From: Streptomyces sp. NBC_00376
GTDB taxonomy: Bacteria > Actinomycetota > Actinomycetes > Streptomycetales > Streptomycetaceae
DNA: 64,000 nt
Assembly: GCF_036077095.1 (NCBI RefSeq)
Contig: NZ_CP107960.1
Coordinates: 3,596,001-3,660,000 of the forward strand
Reading direction: 5' to 3'
A program made the position numbers and the translations under genes. Below, one piece after another: positions 30,651 through 41,899 of the stretch; positions within the stretch are counted from its first letter, which is position 1, and each line of letters opens with the position of its first letter. The notes beneath the pieces were generated by a model, which was given only the letters and a program-made list of their open reading frames with translations, was not told the origin of the DNA and searched no databases.

Positions 30651-30809
30651 AACAAATGCTGTCCGCCGCGACGCGCCGGACTTCCGCAGCTCACGGCCAA
30701 CGGAATTGAGACAGCCGTCCTGGGATGCGCGGCAGGAAAACAACCTTGTCGGTCCGGTAATGCGCGTTCTCAGTACATTGAACCGCGCGGTGGACGATCG
30801 GGGGGCGGG

Positions 30810-31556
30810 ATGGCGGCGTACGTACCCGATGGCGACGGGCTCGACGACCGGGTGCCCTTCCTGGCCCGCCTGGAGCGCGAGGACCGGGTGTCCCTGCTCG
30901 GACTGGGCCGCGAACTCGGTTTCGCCTCCCGGGCCCCTCTGCTCAGGCAGGACGAGCCGTCCGCGTACGTCCTGCTGATCGTCAACGGCTGGACGAAGGT
31001 CACCACATCCGCGCCGAACGGTTACGAGGCGTTGCATGCGCTGCGCGGTCCCGGCGACATCGTGGGCGAATCGGCCGCGTTGACCGGCCGGCCACGCTCG
31101 GCGACGGTGACCGCGCTCTCCCCCGTGCGGGCCGTGGTCGTGGCGCACGAGAAGTTCCGCGCGTTCGTGACAGGCTCCGCCAGGGTCTCGCTCACGCTCC
31201 TGGCGTTGACCGCCGACCGTACGCGCGCTGCGGACCGGCGCAGCCTGGAGTTCGCGGCGATGACGGTACGGGAGCGCTTCGCCGTTCTGCTGCTGGATCT
31301 GGCACACACCCACGGCTGCCGTACGGACGAAGGCATCGAACTCGACATACCGCTCAGCAAACAGGAACTGGCCGGGGCGGTCGGTGCCTCCAGGGAAATG
31401 GTCCAGCGGCTGCTGAAGGACCTGCGTGAACGGGGCATCGTGCTGACGGGGCGACGGGCGATGGTGATCGTGCGGCCGGACGCGCTCCGCCGGATCGCAC
31501 GGGCGCAGGACTCCGCCCGACCGGTCGTCCGCCACGAAGCCCCGTTCTCTCCGTAG
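30810..31556 (+). CDS. Crp/Fnr-family transcriptional regulator
   Basis: A 248-residue protein. Residues about 20-140 form a cyclic-nucleotide-binding-type beta-roll (LLIVNGWTKVTTSAPNGYEA, then RGPGDIVGESAALTGRPRSA). A central helix and a C-terminal winged helix follow (LSKQELAGAVGASREMVQRL, then LKDLRERGIVLTGRRAMVIV). No iron-sulfur cysteines suggesting an Fnr role are evident. It lies on the same strand just upstream of the nucleotidyl-cyclase-like gene. That makes it a candidate sensor of its product, but this is inference. Confidence 0.9.
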   Translation: MAAYVPDGDGLDDRVPFLARLEREDRVSLLGLGRELGFASRAPLLRQDEPSAYVLLIVNGWTKVTTSAPNGYEALHALRGPGDIVGESAALTGRPRSATVTALSPVRAVVVAHEKFRAFVTGSARVSLTLLALTADRTRAADRRSLEFAAMTVRERFAVLLLDLAHTHGCRTDEGIELDIPLSKQELAGAVGASREMVQRLLKDLRERGIVLTGRRAMVIVRPDALRRIARAQDSARPVVRHEAPFSP

Positions 31557-31709
31557 AGAGGCTCCGTGCACTCCGCGGAGGGAAAGCGGTCGCAGCTGAC
31601 TCTGTGCACACGGTCACACTCGAAGTGAGTCATCCGCCCTCACCACCACAGTCCCATCAGCCTCACGCTCGTGCCTTCGGCCCACGGAGACCCGAGCGAG
31701 AGGCACCCC

Positions 31710-32492
31710 ATGAACGATCCCGTGAACAGCACGATCCTGCTGCTCGACATCGAGAAATACAGCGAGCGGGACGATGTCGAGCAGGCGTATCTGCGCCGCA
31801 TGCTCTACGACCTCACCGACCGGGCACTGCTCGCCGCAGGGATCGACGAGACCCGGCGCAGGCGGGCGGACCGCGGCGACTCCGTGATGGAGTTGATCGA
31901 CGCCAACTGCTCGGTGATCGCCCTGCTGCGGGCGCTGCTGACCGAGGTCCCGGCCCAGTTGCGCAGCCAGAACCGGCGTGCCTCCGCCTCGGCCCGGATG
32001 CGGCTTCGTGGAGTGGTCGCTTCGGGGTACGTCGCCGTGGACCGGCTCGACGGATGGGTCGGCAGCGATCTCAACCACGCGTGCAGGCTGCTGGACGCGG
32101 AGTTGCTGAGGACGGCGCTGCGGGAACGCCCGGACGACTTCGCGCTGTGCGTGTCCGATCCGGTCTACCGGGGCGTCGTGCGGCACAGCCACACCGGCGT
32201 ACCGGCCGAGGAGTTTCGCTCCGTCACGGTGGACAGCAAGAACGGTCCGCTCGCCGCGTGGCTGCACGGCCCGCTTGCGAGTGAGCGTCCGCACCCCGCG
32301 AGCGGGAAGGCTGACGCCCCCTCGGACTCCGGCATCGCCCCGGCCACCCCGCAGCAACCGGCCCGGGCCTTCGACTTCGGCGGCGCCACGGTCAACGGAG
32401 GTGTCTTCGGCGGGACCAACCACGGCATCGGCGGCGGCACCTTCTCCGGGGACGTCCACCTCGGCGGCGGAGGCCGGGGGGAGACCCGTTGA
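31710..32492 (+). CDS. Class III nucleotidyl-cyclase-like protein with Gly-rich C-terminal motif
   Basis: A 260-residue protein. The N-terminal 180 residues look like a class III cyclase homology domain: ILLLDIEKYS with metal-binding Asp13, DRGDSVM with second Asp57, and GSDLNHACRLLD with Asn122 and Arg126 at the transition-state positions. All key positions are kept, so activity is plausible; the base used is unknown. A Pro/Ala linker leads to the motif GVFGGTNHGIGGGTF at 231-245 near the C-terminus. The next gene repeats this motif at its N-terminus. The ATG at 31710 has a GAGAGG site. It is the first gene of a five-gene operon downstream of a Crp/Fnr gene. It resembles Pycsar-type cyclases in layout. 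Confidence 0.8.
   Translation: MNDPVNSTILLLDIEKYSERDDVEQAYLRRMLYDLTDRALLAAGIDETRRRRADRGDSVMELIDANCSVIALLRALLTEVPAQLRSQNRRASASARMRLRGVVASGYVAVDRLDGWVGSDLNHACRLLDAELLRTALRERPDDFALCVSDPVYRGVVRHSHTGVPAEEFRSVTVDSKNGPLAAWLHGPLASERPHPASGKADAPSDSGIAPATPQQPARAFDFGGATVNGGVFGGTNHGIGGGTFSGDVHLGGGGRGETR
32396..32445 (+). repeat. 50-bp direct repeat, copy 1 (Gly-rich motif)
   Basis: This 50-base stretch is identical to 32686-32735. It encodes GGVFGGTNHGIGGGTF in the same frame of both proteins. The copies are 290 bases apart, one near the 3' end of the cyclase-like gene and one in the 5' part of the next gene. Confidence 0.92.
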
Positions 32493-34663
32493 GCGCCGAG
32501 GAACAGCCGCACGGCCCCCAGCCCCCGGCAGGCGGAGACCAGTCCTCCGAGGCGCCGGACGGCCGCCAGGCCGACGGGGAGGCGACCGAGGAGACCGACC
32601 AGCCGCAGCCCGCCTGGGCGGCCCGGCGGGACCTGGAGAACCACACCCCGCGGACCATCGGATTCGGGGACGGCGCCCAGGTCGGCGGAGGTGTCTTCGG
32701 CGGGACCAACCACGGCATCGGCGGCGGCACCTTCTACGGGGACATCCTGCTCGACAGGACCGAGATCATCTACCAGTTCGGCGCGTCCTCCGCACTCCAC
32801 GCCTCGGGCGAGATCTCGCAGTCCACCCTGGAGGAGCTGTCGGCCTGTTTCGTGCCCGCGTGCGCCGACTTCGAGGCGTTGGCCGACCGGCTGCGCGAGG
32901 AGCATGTCCTGGTGGTCTCGGGCCCGTACTTCGCGGGTCGGCGGACCGCCGCGCTCATGCTGCTGCACCGGCTCCGCGCGGATCCGGTCCGGGCGATCGG
33001 CCGGGACACCACCCCCGGGCAGCTCACGGCCGGTCTCGGGGGCGGCGAGACGCGCGACGGCCGGACCACCGGCCATGTCCTGTGCGATCTGATCACCGAG
33101 CCGGGCCGGCCGCTGCGGGAGGCGGATCTGCTGGCTGCCCGCAAGGAGCTGGGCGAGGACGCGTATCTGGTGATCACCGTGGGGCCGACGGCCCTGCTGG
33201 AGGACGTACCGGTGGTGAGCTGGCAGGCTCCCCCGCCGGGTGATGTCCTCGCCGCGCACCTGGGGGTGCTGGTGGGCGAGGACCGCGTGTCGGAGCTGCT
33301 GGCCCTGCCCGCCGTGACCGCGTTCCTCGAACGCAGCCATCAGCCGCGCGAGGCCGCCGAGTTCGCCCGGCTCCTGGCAAGGTACGAGACCGGGGAGGCC
33401 GATGCCGCGAAGCTCGGGGCCTTCTCACTGGTCGCGTTGGAGAACCAGGTCCAGGAGTGGTTCGAGGACGACGGGACCGTACTGCACCTGCGGGACAAGG
33501 CGTTCCTCGTCGCCCTGGCCGCCTTCGACGAGGGCCCGTACGCCCTGACAGCGGAGCTGAGCGATCTGCTCTACGTCTTCCTCCACGAAATCGAGAGCGG
33601 GAGGCGGTCCGCCACCGTCCCGGTCTTCGGCACGCACATCGGCAAGCGGCTCCAGCTCGCCCGTGCCCGGCGGTTCGAGGCCGAGGAGCCCACCGAGTGG
33701 GGTCCGGTCCGACAGGTGAAGGCCGCCTACCTGGACGAGCGGGCCCCTCTCGTGCTGCTGCGCGAGATATGGACCGGGCACCCCTCGGCACGGCCCGCGC
33801 TCGTGCACTGGCTGCAACAGCTGGCCGGGGACGGACGGCCGTTCGTGCGGACCCGCGCCGCCTCCACCGTCGCCGTGCTCGCCCATACCGATCTGCCGTC
33901 CGCCATGGCGCTGGTCATCGAGCCGTGGGCCTCCTCGCACCTCTACCGGCACCGCCTCGTCGCCGTCAACGCGCTCACGCTCACCCACGTGCTGGGCACT
34001 CCCAACGTGCCGCGCATCCTCGACGCCTGGTGCGAGAGCGACGAGTCGCCGCTGCGCTGGGTGGCCATCCGCGCCCATGGACTGATCGGGCCGGAACGCC
34101 CCTTCGAGACCCTGGCGGCGCTTCGCGCGGCAGCCCGGCACCAGGCAGGACAGCCGGAGCCCGACGCGGATCTCTCGGGGCAACTCGCCGAATCCGTAGA
34201 ACTGTTGCTGCTGTCATCAGCGGGCGACGACGTGCTCGCGGGGCTGCTCAAGACGCTGCACGACGACCGTCCGGCGACCGAACTCGCACTCGGTGGCTTC
34301 ATCAGCGCCTGCCGTCGGAGCGAGCAGGACGAACGCCACGGGCAGCCGCGGGTTCTGTCCTGGTACGCACGGGCGTCAGCAGCGCGGACACCGGCCGCCA
34401 CCGCCATCGTCGAACTGTGGCGCACCGCTCTGGGGAGCCGAGGCCACACCCGGGACGCCCTGGACGTACTGCGCCGCTGGGTGCTGTCGGCGGACCACGA
34501 CCCCGGCACGGAATGGGCGCTCGCCGCCCTGCTGCCCTCGCTCGCCACCACGTCGTCGGAGCACCAGCGGCTCAGCCATCTCCTGCGGACGATGCCCGGC
34601 GAGGACGGCACCGATCCCCCGCCCGTGGCAGGCCGGCTACTGGCCGCCCTGCCTCATCCCTGA
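32489..34663 (+). CDS. STAND-like protein: Gly-rich motif, degenerate P-loop, helical repeats
   Basis: A 724-residue protein starting at a TTG that overlaps the previous stop codon (TTGA), with a GGGGGAG site 6 bases before it. An acidic disordered stretch comes first. GVFGGTNHGIGGGTF follows at 68-82. Residues about 115-330 look like an NTPase with the degenerate Walker A SGPYFAGRRTAALMLLHRL at 144-162, where Arg replaces the usual Lys, then a DAYLVITVG strand. The C-terminal 350 residues are helical and HEAT-like (PALVHWLQQLAGDGRPFVRT and similar). The layout fits signal-sensing STAND/NLR-like conflict proteins. Catalytic competence is doubtful because of the P-loop change. Confidence 0.75.
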   Translation: MSAEEQPHGPQPPAGGDQSSEAPDGRQADGEATEETDQPQPAWAARRDLENHTPRTIGFGDGAQVGGGVFGGTNHGIGGGTFYGDILLDRTEIIYQFGASSALHASGEISQSTLEELSACFVPACADFEALADRLREEHVLVVSGPYFAGRRTAALMLLHRLRADPVRAIGRDTTPGQLTAGLGGGETRDGRTTGHVLCDLITEPGRPLREADLLAARKELGEDAYLVITVGPTALLEDVPVVSWQAPPPGDVLAAHLGVLVGEDRVSELLALPAVTAFLERSHQPREAAEFARLLARYETGEADAAKLGAFSLVALENQVQEWFEDDGTVLHLRDKAFLVALAAFDEGPYALTAELSDLLYVFLHEIESGRRSATVPVFGTHIGKRLQLARARRFEAEEPTEWGPVRQVKAAYLDERAPLVLLREIWTGHPSARPALVHWLQQLAGDGRPFVRTRAASTVAVLAHTDLPSAMALVIEPWASSHLYRHRLVAVNALTLTHVLGTPNVPRILDAWCESDESPLRWVAIRAHGLIGPERPFETLAALRAAARHQAGQPEPDADLSGQLAESVELLLLSSAGDDVLAGLLKTLHDDRPATELALGGFISACRRSEQDERHGQPRVLSWYARASAARTPAATAIVELWRTALGSRGHTRDALDVLRRWVLSADHDPGTEWALAALLPSLATTSSEHQRLSHLLRTMPGEDGTDPPPVAGRLLAALPHP
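32686..32735 (+). repeat. 50-bp direct repeat, copy 2 (Gly-rich motif)
   Basis: Exact copy of 32396-32445, near the 5' end of the STAND-like gene. The similarity continues beyond the exact block with scattered mismatches (CGGGGACGTCC versus CGGGGACATCC). Confidence 0.92.
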
Positions 34664-34698
34664 CCTGCGATCCCACACACAGCAACAGGAGAGTGCCC

Positions 34699-36204
34699 AT
34701 GCCCGAATTCCGCCGAGCACCCGACTGGGACCAACGGGCCGACCGCGCAACACGGTTGACCGACCCGGTGGTCACGGTCCGGCAGCTGTCCCGGTTCGGA
34801 TTCGCCCGCCGCCCGCTCACCCGCATCGACCACGCCCTGGTCTTCTCGGCCCCGGACGGCTCGTACGACACCTACCTCCCGCCGCTCCGCCCCACCCGGG
34901 CCGGAGCCGCCGCGAAGCGATACACCTCGGTGTACGAGGTCGACATGGGTGTTCATCCCGTGCGCGAGGTGATCGGCCTGCCGAGCGACGACGACGCCTT
35001 CGAGTTCGCTGTGGTCGTCGAGCTGTCGTGGCAGGTCGTCGATCCCGCGCTGTTCGTGGCGAGCCGGCACCGTGACGTACCACGGCTGCTGATCGGCGAA
35101 CTGGAGCAGTCGGCCCGGTCGGTCACCCGCCGCTACCCCGCCTCCCGGAGCGCGGAGGCCGAGGAGGCGCTGCTGAGGGAAGTGCGCGCACAGGGCGCAC
35201 TCGGCACCCGGGCGGGACTCGCGGTGACCTGGACCGTACGGCTGCGCGGTGATCAGGGGGTCATCGACCACGTGCGGCGCATGAGGGCCATCGACCATGC
35301 GGCCACCGAGCAGGTCCACACCGAGCGGCGCGGCCGGGAGCACGATGCCGCGATCGACCGGCGCGTCAGGGAGCAGGACGCGCTGCAGTGGGGCCGCGCG
35401 ACCGAATTCGAGGAGCTTCAGCACGAGCTGAGGCTGCAACAGCAGAAGCGGCAGCACACGGAGGCGGTCGACCGGGCCCGTCGCCAGATGGAGCTGCAGC
35501 AGGTGAACGCGGAGAAGATCTCCTTCTACGAAAAGCACTTGGAACAGGGCGGGGTCCGCGCCTGGGCGCTGCACCTGGCCGACCATCCCGAAGACACCAA
35601 GACCGTGGTGGCCAGCCTGCGCCAGGACCAACTGCACATGATCAAGGCGCAGATGGAGCTGGCGGGCGAGCTGCTGAAGGGCGACAGCGCGGAGAACCAC
35701 GAGCTGGAGGCGCCGAAGAAGAGGGCCCTCCAGGCATTGATCGACGTACTGAACCAGCACCTTCCCGGGGTCACCGCGCAGAGCACGGCTGAAGGCCGGC
35801 TGACCGTGTCGATGCCGCAGGACGCACCGAGAGCGGTGCCGGAAGCGGTCGTCCGGGGCACGTCCCGGCCGGGCTTCGATCCGGCCGACGGCGTGCGGGA
35901 GCACCGGCTCGGCGGGACGCCCGTCCGCGGGGCGGATCCGGAGGCGGCCGCTCCGTCGGTTCCCTTCCAGGGCTGGCAGCCGCCGCCTGGCTATGGCAGC
36001 GCACCTCTGGGACCGGCGGGCGCCGCCACACCGTCGGCCGGTGCGAAGGACGTGTACGCGGACACGACGGCGGAGGCCGTCGGAACGGCTGACCGGGACG
36101 GGACGACCGACGCGGCCGAGGCTGCGAATCCGCAGAGCACATCGGACACGCCCCGGGCCACGGACGTGGCAGGAGCGCCGGGCCAGGAGGACCACGTCAC
36201 ATGA
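34699..36204 (+). CDS. SPFH-like coiled-coil protein
   Basis: A 501-residue protein with an AGGAG site 6 bases before the ATG at 34699. Residues about 30-195 resemble an SPFH/band-7 domain (YEVDMGVHPVREVIGLPSDD, FEFAVVVELSWQVVDPALFV, LGTRAGLAVTWTVRLRG). A long charged coiled coil covers about 197-290, rich in Glu, Arg and Gln. A helical part and a disordered Pro/Ala/Thr-rich tail follow. No transmembrane segment is clear. SPFH proteins form oligomeric membrane scaffolds and often accompany membrane proteases, which fits the M48 peptidase two genes on. Its stop overlaps the next start (ATGA). Confidence 0.75.
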   Translation: MPEFRRAPDWDQRADRATRLTDPVVTVRQLSRFGFARRPLTRIDHALVFSAPDGSYDTYLPPLRPTRAGAAAKRYTSVYEVDMGVHPVREVIGLPSDDDAFEFAVVVELSWQVVDPALFVASRHRDVPRLLIGELEQSARSVTRRYPASRSAEAEEALLREVRAQGALGTRAGLAVTWTVRLRGDQGVIDHVRRMRAIDHAATEQVHTERRGREHDAAIDRRVREQDALQWGRATEFEELQHELRLQQQKRQHTEAVDRARRQMELQQVNAEKISFYEKHLEQGGVRAWALHLADHPEDTKTVVASLRQDQLHMIKAQMELAGELLKGDSAENHELEAPKKRALQALIDVLNQHLPGVTAQSTAEGRLTVSMPQDAPRAVPEAVVRGTSRPGFDPADGVREHRLGGTPVRGADPEAAAPSVPFQGWQPPPGYGSAPLGPAGAATPSAGAKDVYADTTAEAVGTADRDGTTDAAEAANPQSTSDTPRATDVAGAPGQEDHVT

Positions 36205-36710
36205 CCGACGGATCACCGGTCCGGAACACCGATGCCGGGACGCGGCTCCTCCTCGATCTGCGGTCCGAGATCGCACGGGCCGACAGCAAGGCGTCCGTAC
36301 TGGTCGCCGCGCTCGGCATGACCGCAGGCGTGATCAGCGGCTGGCTGGCGGGCAGCGAGTGGCGGCCGAGCGCGCTCTCCGCTCCCGGCACGGCCCTGTG
36401 GTGGACAGGCACCGGCGGGCTGGCGACCGCGCTGCTCTCCATGCTGATGGCCGTACTCCCGCGCTACCGCGGCAGTACCTGGATTCCCGGGGCCCCGCTC
36501 ACCTACTTCGGGGACATCCGGCGCGCCGCCCGGCAGAACCAATTACCGGAAGCGCTCGACACCACCGAGAGCGCCCGGACCACGGCACTCGTCACGGCCC
36601 TGACCGAAACCAGCCGGATCGCCGTCTGCAAACACCAGTGGATACGTGCGGGGCTGCTCGCCTACTCCATCGGCACCTTCCTGCTCCCCGCCTCGCTCCT
36701 CCTCGGCTGA
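36201..36710 (+). CDS. Pycsar-effector-like (PycTM) membrane protein
   Basis: A 169-residue protein with three predicted membrane helices, near 30-50 (ASVLVAALGMTAGVISGWLA), 65-85 (WWTGTGGLATALLSMLMAVL) and 145-166 (WIRAGLLAYSIGTFLLPASL). The N-terminal RSEIARADSKASVL matches the start of the Pycsar-effector (DUF5706-like) family, in which cyclic-nucleotide signals trigger membrane damage. A nucleotidyl-cyclase-like gene lies in the same operon, as in Pycsar. The first ATG overlaps the stop codon of the SPFH gene. The similarity is by pattern; no soluble sensor domain is seen. Confidence 0.75.
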   Translation: MTDGSPVRNTDAGTRLLLDLRSEIARADSKASVLVAALGMTAGVISGWLAGSEWRPSALSAPGTALWWTGTGGLATALLSMLMAVLPRYRGSTWIPGAPLTYFGDIRRAARQNQLPEALDTTESARTTALVTALTETSRIAVCKHQWIRAGLLAYSIGTFLLPASLLLG

Positions 36711-36734
36711 CACTCCTCCTGCCAAAGGATGATC

Positions 36735-37778
36735 ATGACTCCACCGCCGGCTCGGCCCCAGGACCCGGGCGACGGGCCCGTGCCGCCCTCGGGCCCACAC
36801 CTGAACGCCTCAGCACCACACCCACCTGATGACTTGATCTACGAGCACGGACCGGGCCGACGTGTGTACTACACGGCGCACCAGCGGCGTGTCGACATCA
36901 CCTCACTCGGACAGCTGGCGCTGGCCCTGCCCGCCTTCCTGACGAGCGCGCTCGTGGTGCTGCTCGTGAGCACGATCCTGGACGGCTGCCTCGGCTTGCC
37001 GTTCTGGATACCGGCCGTGCTCTGGCTGGCTTCCGGTGCCCTGGTCTTCCACCGGCCCACGGAGGATCTCCTCGCCCGCTACCTGCTCGGGCTCCGCCGC
37101 CCGATGCCCCAGGAGGCCGCCCGGCTGGAGCCGGTCTGGCGGGAGGTGACGGCCATCGCCGGGATCGACGGAGCGCTGTATCAGCTCTGGGTCGAGGAGA
37201 GCGACGACCTCAACGCGTACGCCGCCGCGGGCCACATCGTGGGGGTCACCCGGTTCGCACTGGAACAGCTGCCGAGCGGCCAACTGGCCGCCGTACTCGC
37301 CCATGAACTGGGTCACCACACCGGCGGTCACGCGTGGTCGTCGCTGCTGAGCCAGTGGTACGGGCTGCCGGGCCGGGCTCTGTGGCGCGCCCTGCGTGCG
37401 ATGGCCCGCTCCGTCGTCACGCCTGCCCGGTGTGCCGTCTACCTGGCCGTCGGCGTCCTGCTCCTTGCGATCGGCGGGCTCGCCTCCACCGCGGCCGCCT
37501 TCCTGTACGGGTTTCCGTTGCTTCTGGTGCTCCCGTACCTGTCGGCAGCGGTGGGACGCCGTGCCGAACTGCGGGCCGACCGCCACGCCGCCGCACTCGG
37601 ATTCGCGCCGGAACTGGCCGAGGTGCTGGAGATGATGCACACGGGCGAGACCCGGGCGCGGCAGATGACGCTCGCCGCCGCGGAAGAGCGGGCGGAGCGC
37701 GATTCGACACCTGCCAGGCTGCTCTCCACCCACCCCGATTACCCGACCCGGCTGCACCGTCTGCGGAACTACCTGTAG
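36735..37778 (+). CDS. M48-family (HtpX-like) membrane metallopeptidase
   Basis: A 347-residue protein with a Pro-rich cytoplasmic N-terminus. Two hydrophobic segments near 60-105 (ALALPAFLTSALVVLLVSTI and PFWIPAVLWLASGALVF) precede the zinc motif HELGH at 190-194 (context AVLAHELGHHTGG). Further hydrophobic helices near 240-280 and the ligand-bearing RRAELRADRHAAALGF follow. The C-terminus STHPDYPTRLHRLRNYL is typical of M48 peptidases. These cleave membrane or membrane-proximal proteins. The ATG at 36735 is best placed after the AAAGG site; an in-frame ATG two codons upstream is possible. It is the last gene of the five-gene operon. Confidence 0.88.
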   Translation: MTPPPARPQDPGDGPVPPSGPHLNASAPHPPDDLIYEHGPGRRVYYTAHQRRVDITSLGQLALALPAFLTSALVVLLVSTILDGCLGLPFWIPAVLWLASGALVFHRPTEDLLARYLLGLRRPMPQEAARLEPVWREVTAIAGIDGALYQLWVEESDDLNAYAAAGHIVGVTRFALEQLPSGQLAAVLAHELGHHTGGHAWSSLLSQWYGLPGRALWRALRAMARSVVTPARCAVYLAVGVLLLAIGGLASTAAAFLYGFPLLLVLPYLSAAVGRRAELRADRHAAALGFAPELAEVLEMMHTGETRARQMTLAAAEERAERDSTPARLLSTHPDYPTRLHRLRNYL

Positions 37779-37808
37779 CCGCGCCCCGCCCCCGCACACC
37801 GGAAAACG

Positions 37809-37853
37809 CCGGAGGGCGGCCACCCCGTACGAAACGGGGTGACCGCCCTCCGG
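37809..37853. terminator. Bidirectional terminator, M48 gene and rpoC
   Basis: 20-bp arms with one mismatch (37809-37828 with 37834-37853, CCGGAGGGCGG...CACCCCGT with ACGGGGTG...CCGCCCTCCGG) and a 5-base loop lie between the convergent operon ends. Confidence 0.85.
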
Positions 37854-37870
37854 TCGGTCAAGCGACTCGC

Positions 37871-41770
<3,900 letters not shown>

Positions 41771-41899
41771 TTGTCGTCAATCCCTCTTTCGGGGGTTCGA
41801 GCCCCCTCGCGTCAGGCGAGAAATCGGGGCACTTCAGCAATGGTCTGAACGGGTCCGGGGAGAGCCGGCCGGATCACTGGGATCCGGCCGGCCAACCCG

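Larger units (their letters stand above)
30429..30809. promoter_or_regulatory. str-operon leader and divergent intergenic region
   Basis: A 381-base gap between rpsL (minus) and the Crp/Fnr gene (plus). It holds the shared leader element at 30478-30502 and a likely rpsL promoter at 30622-30650. The plus-strand side near 30780-30809 is G-rich (GATCGGGGGGCGGG) and supplies the ribosome binding site for the regulator. No open frame here looks coding. Confidence 0.6.
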
